Shown: piece after piece, positions 45,897 through 58,065 of the stretch
How the letters are laid out: each line of letters begins with the position of its first letter
How positions within the stretch are numbered: the first letter of the stretch is position 1
NCBI GenBank assembly: GCA_963922205.1
Contig: CAWUHX010000208.1
Span: forward strand, 310,001 to 374,000
Direction: 5' to 3'
DNA from: Romanomermis culicivorax
Lineage: Eukaryota > Nematoda > Enoplea > Mermithida > Mermithidae
DNA length: 64,000 nt
The notes under the pieces: generated by a model
Told to the model about the DNA's origin: nothing
Database searches by the model: none
The model's input: only the letters and a program-made list of their open reading frames with translations
Position numbers and translations under genes: made by a program

Positions 45897-46378
45897 GGCC
45901 GTCTTGGTCTAGTGGTTATTGCCTCTGACTGCTAGTCTCAAGAACCAGGTTCGATTCCGGGTGTAACCTGAAATTGAATTTCTGGTACCTGGCCCAGGCA
46001 GACACAGCCTTTCATCCTCTCCGGGTAGATAAATTATGTAGGCGAGCTTGGAACGCTGCTTGCCAGGGTCCACTCAGCCCAGTTAGCATGTTGGGGATAG
46101 TGCGGCCAATGAGGAGGTGGGCCTATTTCATTATGAGGTAGGTAGCGGATCAAGTCCTGCTTGTCAGGCAGACGCCAGCCTGTGGAATGTGGCCTCCACT
46201 AGGCGGTAAAAAGCACCCCAAGAGCGCCTCTCATACAAGGTGGGCACTTGTATGACCGTATAGTCCTGTAAAGCCTGCCTTTCCCGCTATAGGAAAAATG
46301 GGTAGGTGTACCCACAAAAATTTTTTAAAATAAAAAAAAGAAAATTAAAAATAGAAAAAAACAAAACAAAAAAACAAA
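45897..46378 (+). mobile_element. tRNA-derived SINE with 15-bp TSD
   Basis: A perfect 15-bp repeat, AAAACTTACCATTTG, lies at 45882-45896 and 46379-46393. The head GGCCGTCTTGGTCTAGTGG...GGTTCGATTCC is tRNA-like with A and B boxes. The body matches 6152-6380. The tail is an A-rich run from about 46312. It was inserted into Element 2 RT by target-primed reverse transcription. Confidence 0.9.
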
Positions 46379-46393
46379 AAAACTTACCATTTG

Positions 46394-47140
46394 TTTTTGA
46401 TTGTTTGCAGGCTGCCAATTTGACACTCAAACCCGAGAGATGTGATTTTTTTGCCAAAGCTAGTAAATTGTCTAGGCCATATACTAAACAATGACAGAAT
46501 AATGCCTGATCCGAAAAAGATCAAGGCCGTTACTCAATTCAATTTTCCATGTGATCTTAAGGCCCTACAACAATTTTTGGGCATGGTCCAGTGGTGTAAA
46601 TGCTTTATTACAGGTCTTGCCCAAATGGCTGATCGGTTATACAAAAAATTTTAAGAAAAGACGTTAAATGGAAGATTACTGAAGACCATATCCCTTACCT
46701 ATTAAGGCTATCAAGGCAGCACTGACATCAGCCCTATTGTTGCGCTACCCTGTATATGATGACTCCGCAACATTTGTGATTCAAACTGATGCTAGCAGCA
46801 TGGCAATCAGAGCTGTGCTATATGAAGAAAATGCCACCGACAAATTGAGGATTGCCTGTTCCAGCTGTAAATTATCCTAACCGGAAACCCCTTACTCGAC
46901 CACAGAGCAAGTGTCTAGCAGTAGTTTAGGATTTCCAGATGTATCTTCATTATCTTTTTGGATCAAAAGTCATAATAAGAACCGACCATAAGGCTCTTAT
47001 AAGCATGTTTAAAAATACATTAGTCCTAAAAAATTTATGTCTTCTGAAATGGTCAATTTTCATAAACTCTTTTAATTTCTCTGAAGAATACGTGCTCAGA
47101 AAAGAAAATGCTTTTGCAAACTTTCTAAGCTGAAAATATG
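46394..47140 (+). pseudogene. Element 2 RT thumb and RNase H (degraded)
   Basis: It reads CLQAANLTLKPERCDFF, changes frame to LGHILNNDRIMPDPKKI and LQQFLGMVQWCK, then an RNase H with QTDASS, PYSTTEQKCLAVV, RTDHKALIS and ENAFANFLS (last Asp changed to Asn). Stops and shifts occur throughout. Confidence 0.85.
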
Positions 47141-47387
47141 ATGTAGACACTCCAGGCAACGAGAAACCATCAACTTCGACCCCAATTACCACTGATGATT
47201 CCATTAATATTGTCGAAATATGGGCCAAATCTAGGCAAAAACTGTCTCCACAGCCACAAGATGACTTGGATGTTCCCGAAACGCGACAAGAGGAGAAGAT
47301 TGTTGGCCCATCCGACCTACCAAACCAAGACAAAAAATGGCCAACACACAAAAAATCGACTCTACTCTTGACCAAACCTGACAGGAG

Positions 47388-48089
47388 GTGGAAAATCAGG
47401 TAAAATGTTTCTATACTCCTATTTTGCATGTAGAAGGTTCCAAAGGGGAACCAGATCAAATTATTCTCCCTCAACCTTTGCGAAAGATAGCCTTGCACCA
47501 CTTTCATAGTTTCAACTTGTTGGGCCACAAAGGTATCAACAAAATCACATTTTTGGTCAAAAAAATTTCTGGTGGCCAGGTATAGAACAGGATATCCAAA
47601 ATTGGGTTAAATCATGTGAAATATGCCAAAAAACCATGAAAGATTGCCAATCACCTCGTTCACTATGCCCGGTTCAGCTGATGGCTCCTTTTGATATTGT
47701 GGCTTCTGATATTGTCAACATCTCCAATGTTTCCAAAAAGGTGCCTTAGGTAAACGTCTTTCAAGATTATTTCACGAAATATATCAAACCGCCCTCTTTC
47801 CAGACACATCCGCTGCCAGTATTGTAGACAGTTTTGTAAGATTAGTTGTGTGTAGATATGGGACACTGAGACAGTTATTAAGCGACTGGGGGTCTGGATA
47901 TACGTCTAAACTATTAGGATAAGTTTGTGACTTGTTAAAAGTAAGAAAAATTCAAACCACAGCCTATCACCCACAGTGTAACGGCATTGTAGAATGCTTC
48001 AATCACACCTTAATCTGTCGCTTGTGTAAATTAGCTTATAATAATACCAAAGACTGGCCCAAATTTATAGATTTCACATTATTCTCTTA
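47388..48089 (+). pseudogene. Element 2 integrase finger and core (degraded)
   Basis: Traces of the zinc finger (HHFHSFNLLGHKGI) and of the core (LLSDWGSGYTSKLLG near 47876, then AYHPQCNGIVECFN near 47965) are spread over frames. It is interrupted by a MITE at 48090. Confidence 0.8.
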
Positions 48090-48441
48090 AGGCCCTGTCA
48101 TACTTCATTGCGCGGTACCGCGCGGCACCGCGCGGTGCTGGTTGTCCTATTCATACTAACAGGCGGCGCCGCGTGGTGGCTTGTCATACTTCGCCGCGGC
48201 ACCGTATGGTGCCGCATTTTTACTTTTGGATTTCGCTCTTCTCAAAAATGTGTATTGGTTTAGTTGAAACCTGATGGGGCGCCGCGCTGCACCGCAAAAA
48301 TTACAAAAAACCTATTCATACTTCAAAGGCGGCACTGCGCGGCACTGCGCAGCGCCAGCCGGCGCCGCTTTTTAGTATGAATAGAACAACCGGCACCGCG
48401 TTGCGCCGCGCGGTACCGCGCAGTGAAGCATGACAGGGCCT
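48090..48441. mobile_element. Harbinger-like palindromic MITE with TTA target
   Basis: It begins AGGCCCTGTCATACTTC and ends GAAGCATGACAGGGCCT. It is flanked by TTA at 48087-48089 and 48442-48444. The interior is filled with GCGGCACCGCGCGG palindromes, far more G+C-rich than its surroundings. A partial copy lies at 5010-5195. Confidence 0.8.
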
Positions 48442-48444
48442 TTA

Positions 48445-48907
48445 CAGGGCCATCCCTCACAAAACCACGAAGAAGTGCCCACACAGTCTACTTTTTAGAC
48501 ATGAGCCTTTGTTAGGCATAGACGTCACCGCAGCTGCAAGAGGACTCGTTATCAATAATTTTGAAATTTAATAATATTTACTTTTTGGAAACCTAACTTC
48601 TTTCATACCAGAGTCCTAAAGGAGTTGCGGGCGTCTGAGGCAGCCTTGAAAAAAGTGATTATATGAGAAGGTGCATGCAAGTGATTTTACAGTAGGTGAT
48701 CTCATATCATTGTGTTGTGAAATGTGGAAAAGTAAAATGCACTTTTATTGGAATGGTCCTTTCATTGTGACATTAGTTGATAAGCAAGATAAAAGCGTAA
48801 TAACTATCACCAATGTGAAAAATAATTTGAATTCCAGCCTAGTTGCCATTTGCAATGTTAAACCCTTTGTCAAACGTTTTCCCCTATTACTGTGGCCTAT
48901 TATTTAG
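48445..48907 (+). pseudogene. Element 2 integrase C-terminal part (degraded)
   Basis: After the MITE the frame fragments continue (TKPRRSAHTVYF, then FTVGDLISLCCEMWKSKMHFYWNGPFIVTLVDKQ). The W-x-GPF-x-V segment is the GPY/F module of Gypsy integrases. The end of Element 2 and its 3' LTR are not recognisable beyond 48907. Confidence 0.7.
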
Positions 48908-49490
48908 CATCAGTGTTGGTTGTTTGTGCATCACACTGCACCGTTTTTCATGATGATTGAATTTGGAAACATGCAACCCCAAAATTCTCGGATCATTTGC
49001 TTATTGTAGTGTGGCTCCATCAATAACTAATTGTAGCGCCTTGATCATATTGGTACCCCAGGTCGCACCTTTGAAGAAAGTGTAAAGTAAGAAAATGCAA
49101 AACTATGGTTACCTAAAAGCAATACAAACACCACTATGTTAATGTGAGCTAAAATCAACCTTTTCCCCATTAGTCTTATGACACTGAATGCCACCAGGGT
49201 CGGGCGGAAATAAACCAAATGGCATCGCACAGAACAGAACCTAACATTAAAGAAGATACCCCCTCCTACGGCGAAGGTGTGGGAATGGGAAAATATACAG
49301 GGTGATGTTGTAAAGCCGATATAGTGTTTGCTGGTGATGAGTTGGGTAGAGAGGAAGCAACCAAATGGGTTACACTTAGTCCGCAGTCATTGTCTCCTCA
49401 ACATTGTCGCCAGGATCTAAACTGAACAAAATGCGGGGATTATGTACAACTTGGCGTGATAAGCACCATATCACAAAAGAAAATTTCAAA
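48908..49490. other. Junction of Elements 2 and 3
   Basis: No LTR of either element was recognised here, nor a gene. Confidence 0.4.
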
Positions 49491-49495
49491 TCAAA

Positions 49496-50956
49496 CTATC
49501 GATGGCGTGAAATGCGAGGCAAATGGGGTTGGCCGGTTTTGAGGTCAAAATCGTCTTTGGCAGGGCGTGGTATGAGTGGTTTCAGTCGCATCATGGAAAC
49601 AGTTTGCGGCTGGCCAGGAGCATGGAGTGAATCCATGGTGACGACGTTTTCGGCTGCACGGGATGCGTCCGTGATAATAAAAGGTCCAATAAAATTGGGT
49701 TGAATTTTGTTCACCTTTCCTGTGTTGGTCAAGAGCACAAGGTTGTTGACGGCGAAATTGCGCATTCGGGCTTTGCGATCGAAGTATTCTTTACTGACTG
49801 TGGCGGCTACATCAAGGTTGGTTTTGATTTTCTCCTGCATTTTTAGTTGTTATTGCATTAGAATATGCGGGTACGCGTCATAATTGAGCGGCAAGGTGAG
49901 TCGGCAGGTGCAATCGTAGTCAAAAGTAATGTGCGGTTCGTAGCCTCGTAACAAGCTGAAGGGCGAGTGAGCCTTATGCGGCATGGCATTATAGGCGAAC
50001 ACAGCATACGGCAAGTAGTGTTCCCAATTGTCCAGATCGTTTGCAGTGTATTTCTTCAGTAGAGCAATTAACGTTTGATTGAAGCGCTCGACCATTCCAT
50101 TGCACTGGGGGTGAAATGCAGTTGTTTCGACTTTTTGTATTTTCAGAAGGTCCCAAATATCTTGCATGAGCTTTGATGTGAAACATCCACCTTGATTGGA
50201 AAGAAGGACAAGCAGGCTGCCGTGAGTTAGGACAACGTTGTTCACGAAGCACTCCAGGATTGTCGAAGCCTTTTGGTCAGGTATGGGATGCATGGAGACC
50301 CATTTTGTAAAATAAAATGGGATGCATGGAGACCCATTTCATAAAATAAAATGGGATGCATGGAGACCCATTTCGTAAAATCGAAAAAAAAGGTATGGGC
50401 GTTTCTCACATACTGGTGATATGTTGACAATTTTGGTGGCGACAATCTCGAAAGGGTGTTTGGGCTGGATCAGCAACACTGGTGGAGGCGGGGATGTGCA
50501 CGGTGTTGTCAATTGGCAAATCTTGCAGGACTTGATCCAGTCGCGTACGTCTTCTTCCATGCATGGCCACCAAAAATGAGTTTTGATGGCTGCCAATGTG
50601 CGATTAGAGCCTTGGTGATTCAAAATTTTTAGGCCCTGGATTTGATGAAGTGTTTGATCGACCATGGATGCGGGAATGACCAGTTGCTTGATATCTTTGA
50701 TTTGTCCATACAGAAGTCCATCTACAGTGAAGAAAATTGGCGGGTGTTTTGCAGTGTTGTTGATTTGAAGAGAGGCAACGATTGTGGCGATGGCCGGATC
50801 CGTGGCCTGTGCTCGTGAGACTTCTTTGTGGGAGGCGATTGTTATGGCCTCGGCCCGAGGCGGCATGTAGTTGGCAGCAAACGTTATGGAATTGGAGAGT
50901 GTGGGTTGACTGATGGTCTTTTTGGTCATTGCCCGAGTGACAGTGTTGACGTCCAC
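49496..50956 (-). pseudogene. Element 3 integrase (degraded)
   Basis: The finger region is at about 50550-50650 ([21 protein letters not shown], then SCKICQ). The core starts FEIVATKIV, where the first Asp is Lys. After a 34-bp tandem repeat it continues [16 protein letters not shown] (second Asp changed to Asn) and [13 protein letters not shown] with Glu kept. The tail has YFDRKARMRNF and IGPFIITD, a GPY/F module. Two catalytic positions are lost. Confidence 0.85.
50285..50382. repeat. 34-bp tandem repeat, 2.9 copies
   Basis: The units at 50285, 50319 and 50353 each start GGGATGCATGGAGACCCATTT. They lie within the Element 3 integrase and expand its core. Confidence 0.95.
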
Positions 50957-51006
50957 GTCAATGCCTTTGGGCTATGAAGCTGCTGCTGGGAGTGTATCCA
51001 GTACCC

Positions 51007-52396
51007 TCAAAATGGCGTCTGAAAATGCACCAGCAGAGGAAAAATTTTTTCGGAAAATTTTAGTGGATAAATCTTCATTGCGCGGGATTGGTGGCTTCTC
51101 GCGTTTATCTTTTCTGGACAATAAATCGGCACAAGCTTTGTCTTTGCCTTTGACCTATTCAACTTTGTAGTCCTAGTCCTGGAGATTGATAGCGAAACCT
51201 TGAAGGCGCGAATTTCGGTGTTTTTCATGTTTGAGCCATTTGACCGGCTTGTGGTCCGTACGAATGATAACTTTTTGGCCATAAGCATAGTGGCGGTACA
51301 TCCTGAAGCCATAGACAATAGCAAGGCACTTGCGCTCTGTTGTACTGTATCGCGTTTCAGCATCTGTGAGTAGGCGGCTGTTGTATGTGATGAACCATTG
51401 ATCATTTCCATTTTCCTGGTACAAAATTGCTCCAATGGCAGTCATACTGGTGTCAGTTTGGATCACAAATTGGGCTTTGCCATCATATACTGGATAGCGG
51501 AGGAGAGGTGATGACGTAACCGCTTTCTTGATGCCTTCCAATGCGGCATGGTGTTCATCTGTGGCGATGTATTGAGCCTCTTTCCGTATGAGTCCGTACA
51601 ATGGACTAGACAAGGTTGCCAATTTCAAGATAAATCGCTTGCACCATTGGACTTGACCTAAAAAACTTTGCATACCTTTCTTGGTAGTTGGGAATTCATA
51701 CTTGGGGATAGCCTTGACTTTCTCCTGATTGGCAGCAATTCCATTGGCGTTAAGAAGATGTCCCAAGAATTTGACTTGAGGGGGGAGGAATTCGCATTTA
51801 TCGGGCTGAAGCAAAAGATTGGCTGCGCAGAGGGCGTCAAAAACGATTTGTAAATGTTCCAAATGTTCTGCAAACGAATTCGAAAAAATGACAATATCCT
51901 AAATGTAGATGAGGCAAATTTTCCAAATTTATGGGCAGAGAATTCTTTCTATTAAGCTTTAGAATTGGGTGGGTGTGTTTTTCAAGCCGAACAGCAAAAC
52001 TTTGAACCCAAACAAACCTTCTTGGCAGATGAAGGTTGTTTTATCCCAAGAATCGTTGTCGAGGGGTATCTGCCAGTACCCAGCTTTGAGGTTGAGCGTG
52101 GTGAAGAATTTTGCTTGTCCCATGGTGTCCAAATAGTCATCCATGTGCGGAATTGGGAATTTGTCCCTGTGCGTAACATCGTTTATTCGGCGATAGTCGA
52201 CAATGGGGCGCGAGGAATCGTCTTTTTTCTTTACCAGGAACAGTGGTGCGGCCCAGGGCGAACGGGATTGTTCGATGGAGTTGTTGTCAAGCATTTCTTG
52301 GATATGGCCACCTACAATTGGTCTTTGTTCCATTGCCGTGCGGTAATAATGGCGGGAGACTGGTTTTGCAGTGCCGGTGCCAATGCTGATGGTCAA
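51007..52396 (-). pseudogene. Element 3 RT and RNase H (degraded)
   Basis: RT shows [27 protein letters not shown] and [12 protein letters not shown]. At about 51906-51918 the active-site motif reads Tyr-Ile-stop-Asp, so the first catalytic Asp codon is a TAG. The thumb and RNase H follow in 51173-51862 with LGHLLNANGI, FVIQTDTSMTAIGAILYQ, STTERKCLAIVYG and RTDHKPVKW. Confidence 0.9.
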
Positions 52397-52450
52397 TTCC
52401 TTTGTGAAGGTAGGCTTGTCCTGGGGAAGGCTGAAGACGTCATGGTTTTG

Positions 52451-53456
52451 TCATAGCATGCTGAGGGCCTTTGCTTTTTGAGCAGTGGTAACGCGGGTTT
52501 TAGCAGTCATCTTGTTCAAAGTAAAGTCCAATTTTCGCTGGTCGGTGTGACAAGGGAATGATTTATCAAAGCTGGCGAGTTCGTGGTTGGTTAAATCGTG
52601 GTACGCGGCAGCGGTGGCTACTTGACAATTTGTGGGGTATTTGGCTTGGCCAAGCATGTGTTTTGCAACTGCCATAAGTTGGTTCGGGTGGAGTTTGATG
52701 CTATGGGACGTATTATTGACAAAGAGTAGCAGACAGTGGCCATTGGTGACATTGATGATTGCGGTTTCGATTGGGAGTTCTGTGACTACGCTATTAGTTG
52801 ATAGTGGTTGAACAATCACGTCTGGAATGGTTGCTGTTGTTGTAGGGAAGACGGTGCTGTTTACCCATTGCTGGCAATGTGGCGAAATCGAAACCAATAC
52901 TTGGGCAACGAGGAAGATTGGCTTGGCAAGCTCAGTAACCTCCAGCCGCTGAGGTAGCGGTTGGTGTGGACCAGGTTGAGCCTGCCATATCAGTTGTTCA
53001 GCCTCGATTTCTTCAGGTTGGCTGAAAATATTGGATATTGTCATAGAAGCTTACTCGGTCCACTTCGGGGATTTCTTCAAGAACGTTATCATTTGGGGCC
53101 TTTAAAAATAATTCCGTCTGGGAGTGGACCAAGGGGATCACTTTGAAGGGCAACTTTACGTCTTGAATTTCGATGTAATTTTCCTTGAAGTTTAATATCG
53201 CATGAATATCAGGATGGGCGAGAAAATCGGTGCCAATGACACACTGATCGTTTCCGTTGTCGTCGAGGATCAGGCATTTGATCATATGTTCACTGAACGT
53301 GGACTCCATTGTAACGACTACTGGACCATGGGCGTTGACAATGGCTCCATCGGCCACTTTGATTTTACCACAGATCTGAAGTTGGAGCGATTGTTTATCG
53401 ACAGTGCGTTTGACTAATCCTGAAGACAATACCGAGCATTGGGCACTGGTGTCCAT
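52451..53456 (-). pseudogene. Element 3 protease and linker (degraded)
   Basis: The protease frame begins MDTSAQCSVL, where the active-site D-T-G is changed to D-T-S. It has VIGTDFLAHPDI as the second conserved strand. The linker to RT runs through 52451-53044. Confidence 0.8.
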
Positions 53457-53762
53457 GAGGGTGTCTGCCTTGACGGTGCCAATTTTAATGAGAATTTGGA
53501 AAGCTCACGTGGAAGCGTATTTGCGGAGTAAAGTCTTTGATGACGGTTTGAGATTGTTGATCTGGCAAACAGATGAATGGATGTGGCATGGATCTCGGAA
53601 AGCATGGCCAGTTGCGTTCCAACAAACGATTCCTGGACTCACAATTGGGACCGCGGATGCTATTTCTTTAGAAGGGATGACCATGTTCGCAGTGGAAGTT
53701 GATTGATTGAGCGCGCGCATATCATGAGTATTCGCGGTGACCATAGCGGATGATGGTAGAGC

Positions 53763-56361
53763 CTAAAGTGCCAGCTGAAGTTCTGAGGATTGCAAACTGG
53801 CGCGTGAGGAATCCGTGGGGGTTATAAGGTATGGGGCTGGCATGGCATTATAGTGAATGTGTTGTTCCCATGGCGCCGGAAAATCTTGATTTGGGTAGAT
53901 GGCGTAGGTTTTCTGAACAAAATTATTCAGACAGTTTACTGGATTACCTTCATAAAAATAATTTCTTGGGCTCCAGGAATAATTTGAACGTCTCTGGGGC
54001 AGTGCTCTGTGGCATGGTCTCCAATCTTGTTGGCCATGGATATCGTTAGAATTGATCCAAAAATTGGTTTGCAGCAGTTGAGCGGCATGGGTTGGATGGG
54101 TGAAATCTTGCCGATTGTTTGGATGAGCATTTTGTTGTTTGAGCCATACACAATGTTCAGTATTATGGGTGCGGGACTTGTGAGCATCACACCAAAGGCC
54201 TGTCAATTGCACGATGCAGGGGCGGTCTCTGCTTGTAGATTGGTCAAAGGGGTTGGCATAAGTCTCTCAGGGTTGAGAGTGGTGGCGAGGGCTTTGTGGC
54301 CGGGTATTGGATGAAAATTCCTCGGGACATTGTTGTGATTTACTAGAGAAGCATCTTTGTGCGTGGTTGCAGCTGGGGAGGTTGTTCTAGCAGTTGCAGT
54401 TGGAAAGAGACGAATTTATTGGGCAGTGGGGCCAAATTTGGCGGACCGCGGTCAGTTGAAGGTGTGCGGTCCTGATAGCGATCCTGTGATCGGTCCCTAC
54501 TGCAGCGACGGTCAAAACCGTGATTGAATGGCTGCAGGGACCTTGGCGTCTGTGTTTCCAGGTCGGCTTGGTTGATGAGAATGGGCTGCTCCGCAGTTCC
54601 TATTTCTGCTTTCGTTGCGTTGAGGACGGTATGGGCTTTGGCAATGGCGTTGGCCAATTGTTGGACATTTGTAAAACTTTTCGGTTGCTCGCTGATTGTT
54701 AATTGGTAGAAAACAGGCATTTTTGTCAAAAAGGTGTCAATTACTTGTTTGTGCTGGAAAAATTGATCCTCATCTTGGTATAACAATTGCACATGGGTAT
54801 TACCTTACTCAAAAACGCGGTGGGTTCCTCTCCGACTTCGGGGGTGATCGATGCGAGCTCACGTTTTAGGGTCATTTGGTTGCAATCTGGGGCTAATTGG
54901 AACATGTGGAAGTTTTTTGGGTCTTTGTAACCTGTCATATCTTGAATCATGTTGCTCGGTGTATCGCGGGTAAGTCAGCAGAGGAGGCTCATCTTGACAT
55001 GATTGGATGCGTCATATACAAACTCCTTTTCTAAGCAAATAAAGAAATGTAGGAGGCGTTTGTTTGTCACCGCTCCGTCGATAGTTAATGGGTGCATATT
55101 GTTGACAACGGTTTCGATTCGACTATCTTCTTTGCAGGGGGACGTGCACGGCAATTTGTACCGAGGTTGAGGGTGATCACAATAGTCGTCGGGCGGGTAG
55201 TCTGAGAAACCAAATGGGTTGGCCGCAGGCTGGGGACGTTTTTGAGGTGCGGCACTTGATGCTTCATCTTCTCCACATGTGGTACAAGAAAATTTGTTAT
55301 TGTACAGGGTGTCAGTGGATGGCGCTTCAGGTTTGGCATGCACTGGTGGCCGACCAAAGACCTGAGTCCGTTCAGTTTTGTCGGAGAGTCTCGTTCAGGA
55401 TATAGATATCATGCCATTCCTCGCCCTGAAACCGTGAGGTCACGGGCAGTGGTCTTGGTGTAGGCGGGTTACCCGCTGCCACTGCGGTGGTGGTCATTGA
55501 AATCAATTGCTGCATTTGTTCTGCTAGGGCGGGGAAACACATGTTTGTGGACTTCACTTGCTCTTGAATTTTGCATTGAACACATAGTTGCTGGGCTTGA
55601 TTTGGTCAATTGTTTGGACTGTTGGAACATTGTTGGTTATCCCGACAGTGGCGGTGCTGATCTGTTCTAATGTGTCGCATGCTTCTGTCCGGAAATTATG
55701 AACTTCCTTGGCGTTTGTGACTGCTAAACTGCTGCTGTGGTTGGTTGCTGGAGCGTGGGTGGCGGCTGGGGCCTGCAGTGGGTCAATATGGATAAAAGAG
55801 TCCAAAGAATCGGTTTTGGGCAACGGTTTGGTCATTGTTGACTTCTACAGTGTCGCTGGGCGGGGGTATTTGTGAAGCCCCTGGCACGCTAGCACATATA
55901 ATGGCGGCAAGGGGGTCTTGGCCCAAGGGTGGCAGCGCATGTGAATTGACTGTCATGGGGGTTGCCAAAATGAGCGGTACTTGAGGCTGTGGGGTCCCCT
56001 CCAACGGGGAGTTGCTGAGAGTAGACAAGGTGCTGCTGAGAGTAGACAAGGGCGGATTAGAGGGTGGGAGACTTACTGTGGGAACTGCTGATGATTGCGT
56101 AATATTTGTCGGCTGCAGCAGTAACATCTGGTCAAAACTCAAAGCGCGGTGCGCAGCCGTGGCAGCATTAGGGTAGCTTGAATGTGATGGGAGGCATGTC
56201 AGATCTGGGGGTGTGTGGCTTACTTTCCCAATCTTTTTCTGGAGGGTATAATAACCGTTTTGGTAACCTTGAGCACAACTACGGGGTGGTCGAATTTTGA
56301 AAGTCGGATGCAGCACAATGGGGGGGCGGGTAAGGAAGCGTACAATCCAAACGGTCACTAG
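53763..56361 (-). pseudogene. Element 3 gag (degraded)
   Basis: Fragments in several frames: a Ser/Pro/Thr-rich N-terminus (about 55783-56361), a capsid-like region (54343-55343, with [20 protein letters not shown] and [13 protein letters not shown]), and a Cys/His motif [15 protein letters not shown] near 54174-54218 like the nucleocapsid box of related Gypsy gags. Many frame changes occur. Confidence 0.7.
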
Positions 56362-56891
56362 TGTTGTATTTGTAAAATTGATGAGCGTTGATGAGTCTGG
56401 CAGGATTGGGATCCCAGGAATCGTCCTCAATGTACATATTTCCCACACCCATGCTTACCTGATTAATTTAATTAATTGTACTTAAACCGGACAATATTAA
56501 TCCCACCAATCAAGGAAGAGGTACTTCCTTATTTGTCTCCCAAATTCAATGAGCACAAGAAAGGAAAACCCTATCTTCAATTTTACTTATGCAATGAAAA
56601 ACACTTACTTACAAATGTGACGGGGCGATAAAGAAAACAGTTTCACTCCCACCCACTGGAGAGAAAAACAAACACAGACGAGCGTGCAGGGAGGCAGCGA
56701 GTACGAAGAAATGGCTGATGGGGACACACATTGTGAGAACACAATAATAATGCACACATGGAAAGAGCCAGCGCATGCATACGGACGTGTGCTACAGTAA
56801 GACGACTGTTGATGGTCCGCATTGCTCGCTCCACTTGGTACTTGCAGCCTCATGCCGGGATTGACAAAATAGGTGCAAACACACTACAACA
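56362..56891 (-). repeat. Family 2 LTR, probable 5' LTR of Element 3
   Basis: It has the same ends as the solo copies (TGTTGTATTT left, ACTACAACA right, reverse orientation) and is about 530 bp long. Gag-like sequence of the same orientation begins directly beside it, and the first internal bases read CTAGTGACCG, similar to the Element 1 primer site. The right flank is Element 4 RT, so Element 3 probably landed in Element 4. Confidence 0.65.
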
Positions 56892-57838
56892 CTCGTCCAC
56901 TTAGGATGACAATTACACCATGTGGTTTGTTCCAGTACAAATGCTTGGCAATGCGATTGACAGATGCTGCATCTGTATTCCAGCACCTTGTCTCACCAGT
57001 GCTTGCAGGATGCGAAGGGTGTATTAGCTACCTCGACAACATATTGAAGTTCGGTTACATGGCCATGCAACTCGATGAACAACTATGAGCCCTTCTGCAA
57101 GGCCTCAGTGACAAAGATTTTCATCTCAGCCTTGCAAAATGTCAATTCACCATCACCGATGTTTCATTCCTAGGACATCTGATATTGAGCACCGGCATCA
57201 AGCCCGACCCAAAGAGCCTCGATGTGATCCCAAATGTGTCGATCCTGAAGTCGATCACTGACATTCCCAGTTTCCTGGGATCCATCAGCTACCTACGCCG
57301 ATTTTTGCCGCATCTTCCCGACCATGCCGAGCTACTCCTGTGTTTTACCCATTCATCTGAGCAAACCAAGTATGAATGGAGTGATGGATGTTTGATGGCA
57401 TTCAACAAGTTGAAATCGCTGCTAATGAACGATTTACAGCTAGGGATATTTGATCCCGATCATTCGACTATTTTAGCAAACAATGCATTCAACATAGGTC
57501 TCAGTGCCTGCCTGTCACAGATAGCTCCGGGACGATTAGTGCCGATTGCCTCCACCAGCAAAATGCTTACCAACCAGGAACAAGTTTAAGCCATGAACAA
57601 ACGCGAAGCTCTAGGCTTGGTTTGGGCCTGCGAACATTTTTCTAATTTTTGTAAGGCCCAAAGTTTATGCCAACCACAGATCACCAAGTCCTTGTTTCAA
57701 AATTGGCGCAATCCGGCAGTGGATGCAAAGCCCACAAATTTGATCGATGGTGTGCCCGACTAGCTGAGTTGGACTATGAGATTTTACACAAGCCTGGGTC
57801 AGACAACGTCATTCCTGACATGCTTCAATGGTTGCCAT
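56892..57838 (+). pseudogene. Element 4 RT and RNase H (Ty3/Gypsy, degraded)
   Basis: RT reads GLFQYKCLAMRLTDAASVFQ and then ISYLDN, where the second catalytic Asp of YLDD is Asn (near 57034). It continues to FLGHLILSTG-like, FLGSISYLRRFLPHL and a weak RNase H. The 5' half of RT, the protease and gag are missing at the Element 3 LTR boundary. Confidence 0.8.
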
Positions 57839-58065
57839 AACGGCTGCCTATGAAAGTCAATTCAATCATTGCAAAAAACTTCTAACTCAAAACATTTTGA
57901 ACAGCTACCTCCAGAGATGACATCTTGTGCCTCGTGATCAAATTGGTCAACCAATGTGGTTCGAAGGCCAACCATTGCCAGGAAAGATACCTCACTCCAT
58001 ATTAGGTTGTTTGAAATGATTTAGCAGTCGATCAAAGATTACTGCTCAAAGCCCATTGGATTGGC

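Larger units (their letters stand above)
49496..56361 (-). mobile_element. Element 3: degraded Ty3/Gypsy, minus strand
   Basis: Reading from 56361 downward, gag, protease, RT, RNase H and integrase follow in order. The upstream end abuts a family 2 LTR (56362-56891). The 3' LTR is not found, so the element is truncated near 49.4 kb. It is close in motif wording to Elements 1 and 2. Confidence 0.85.
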
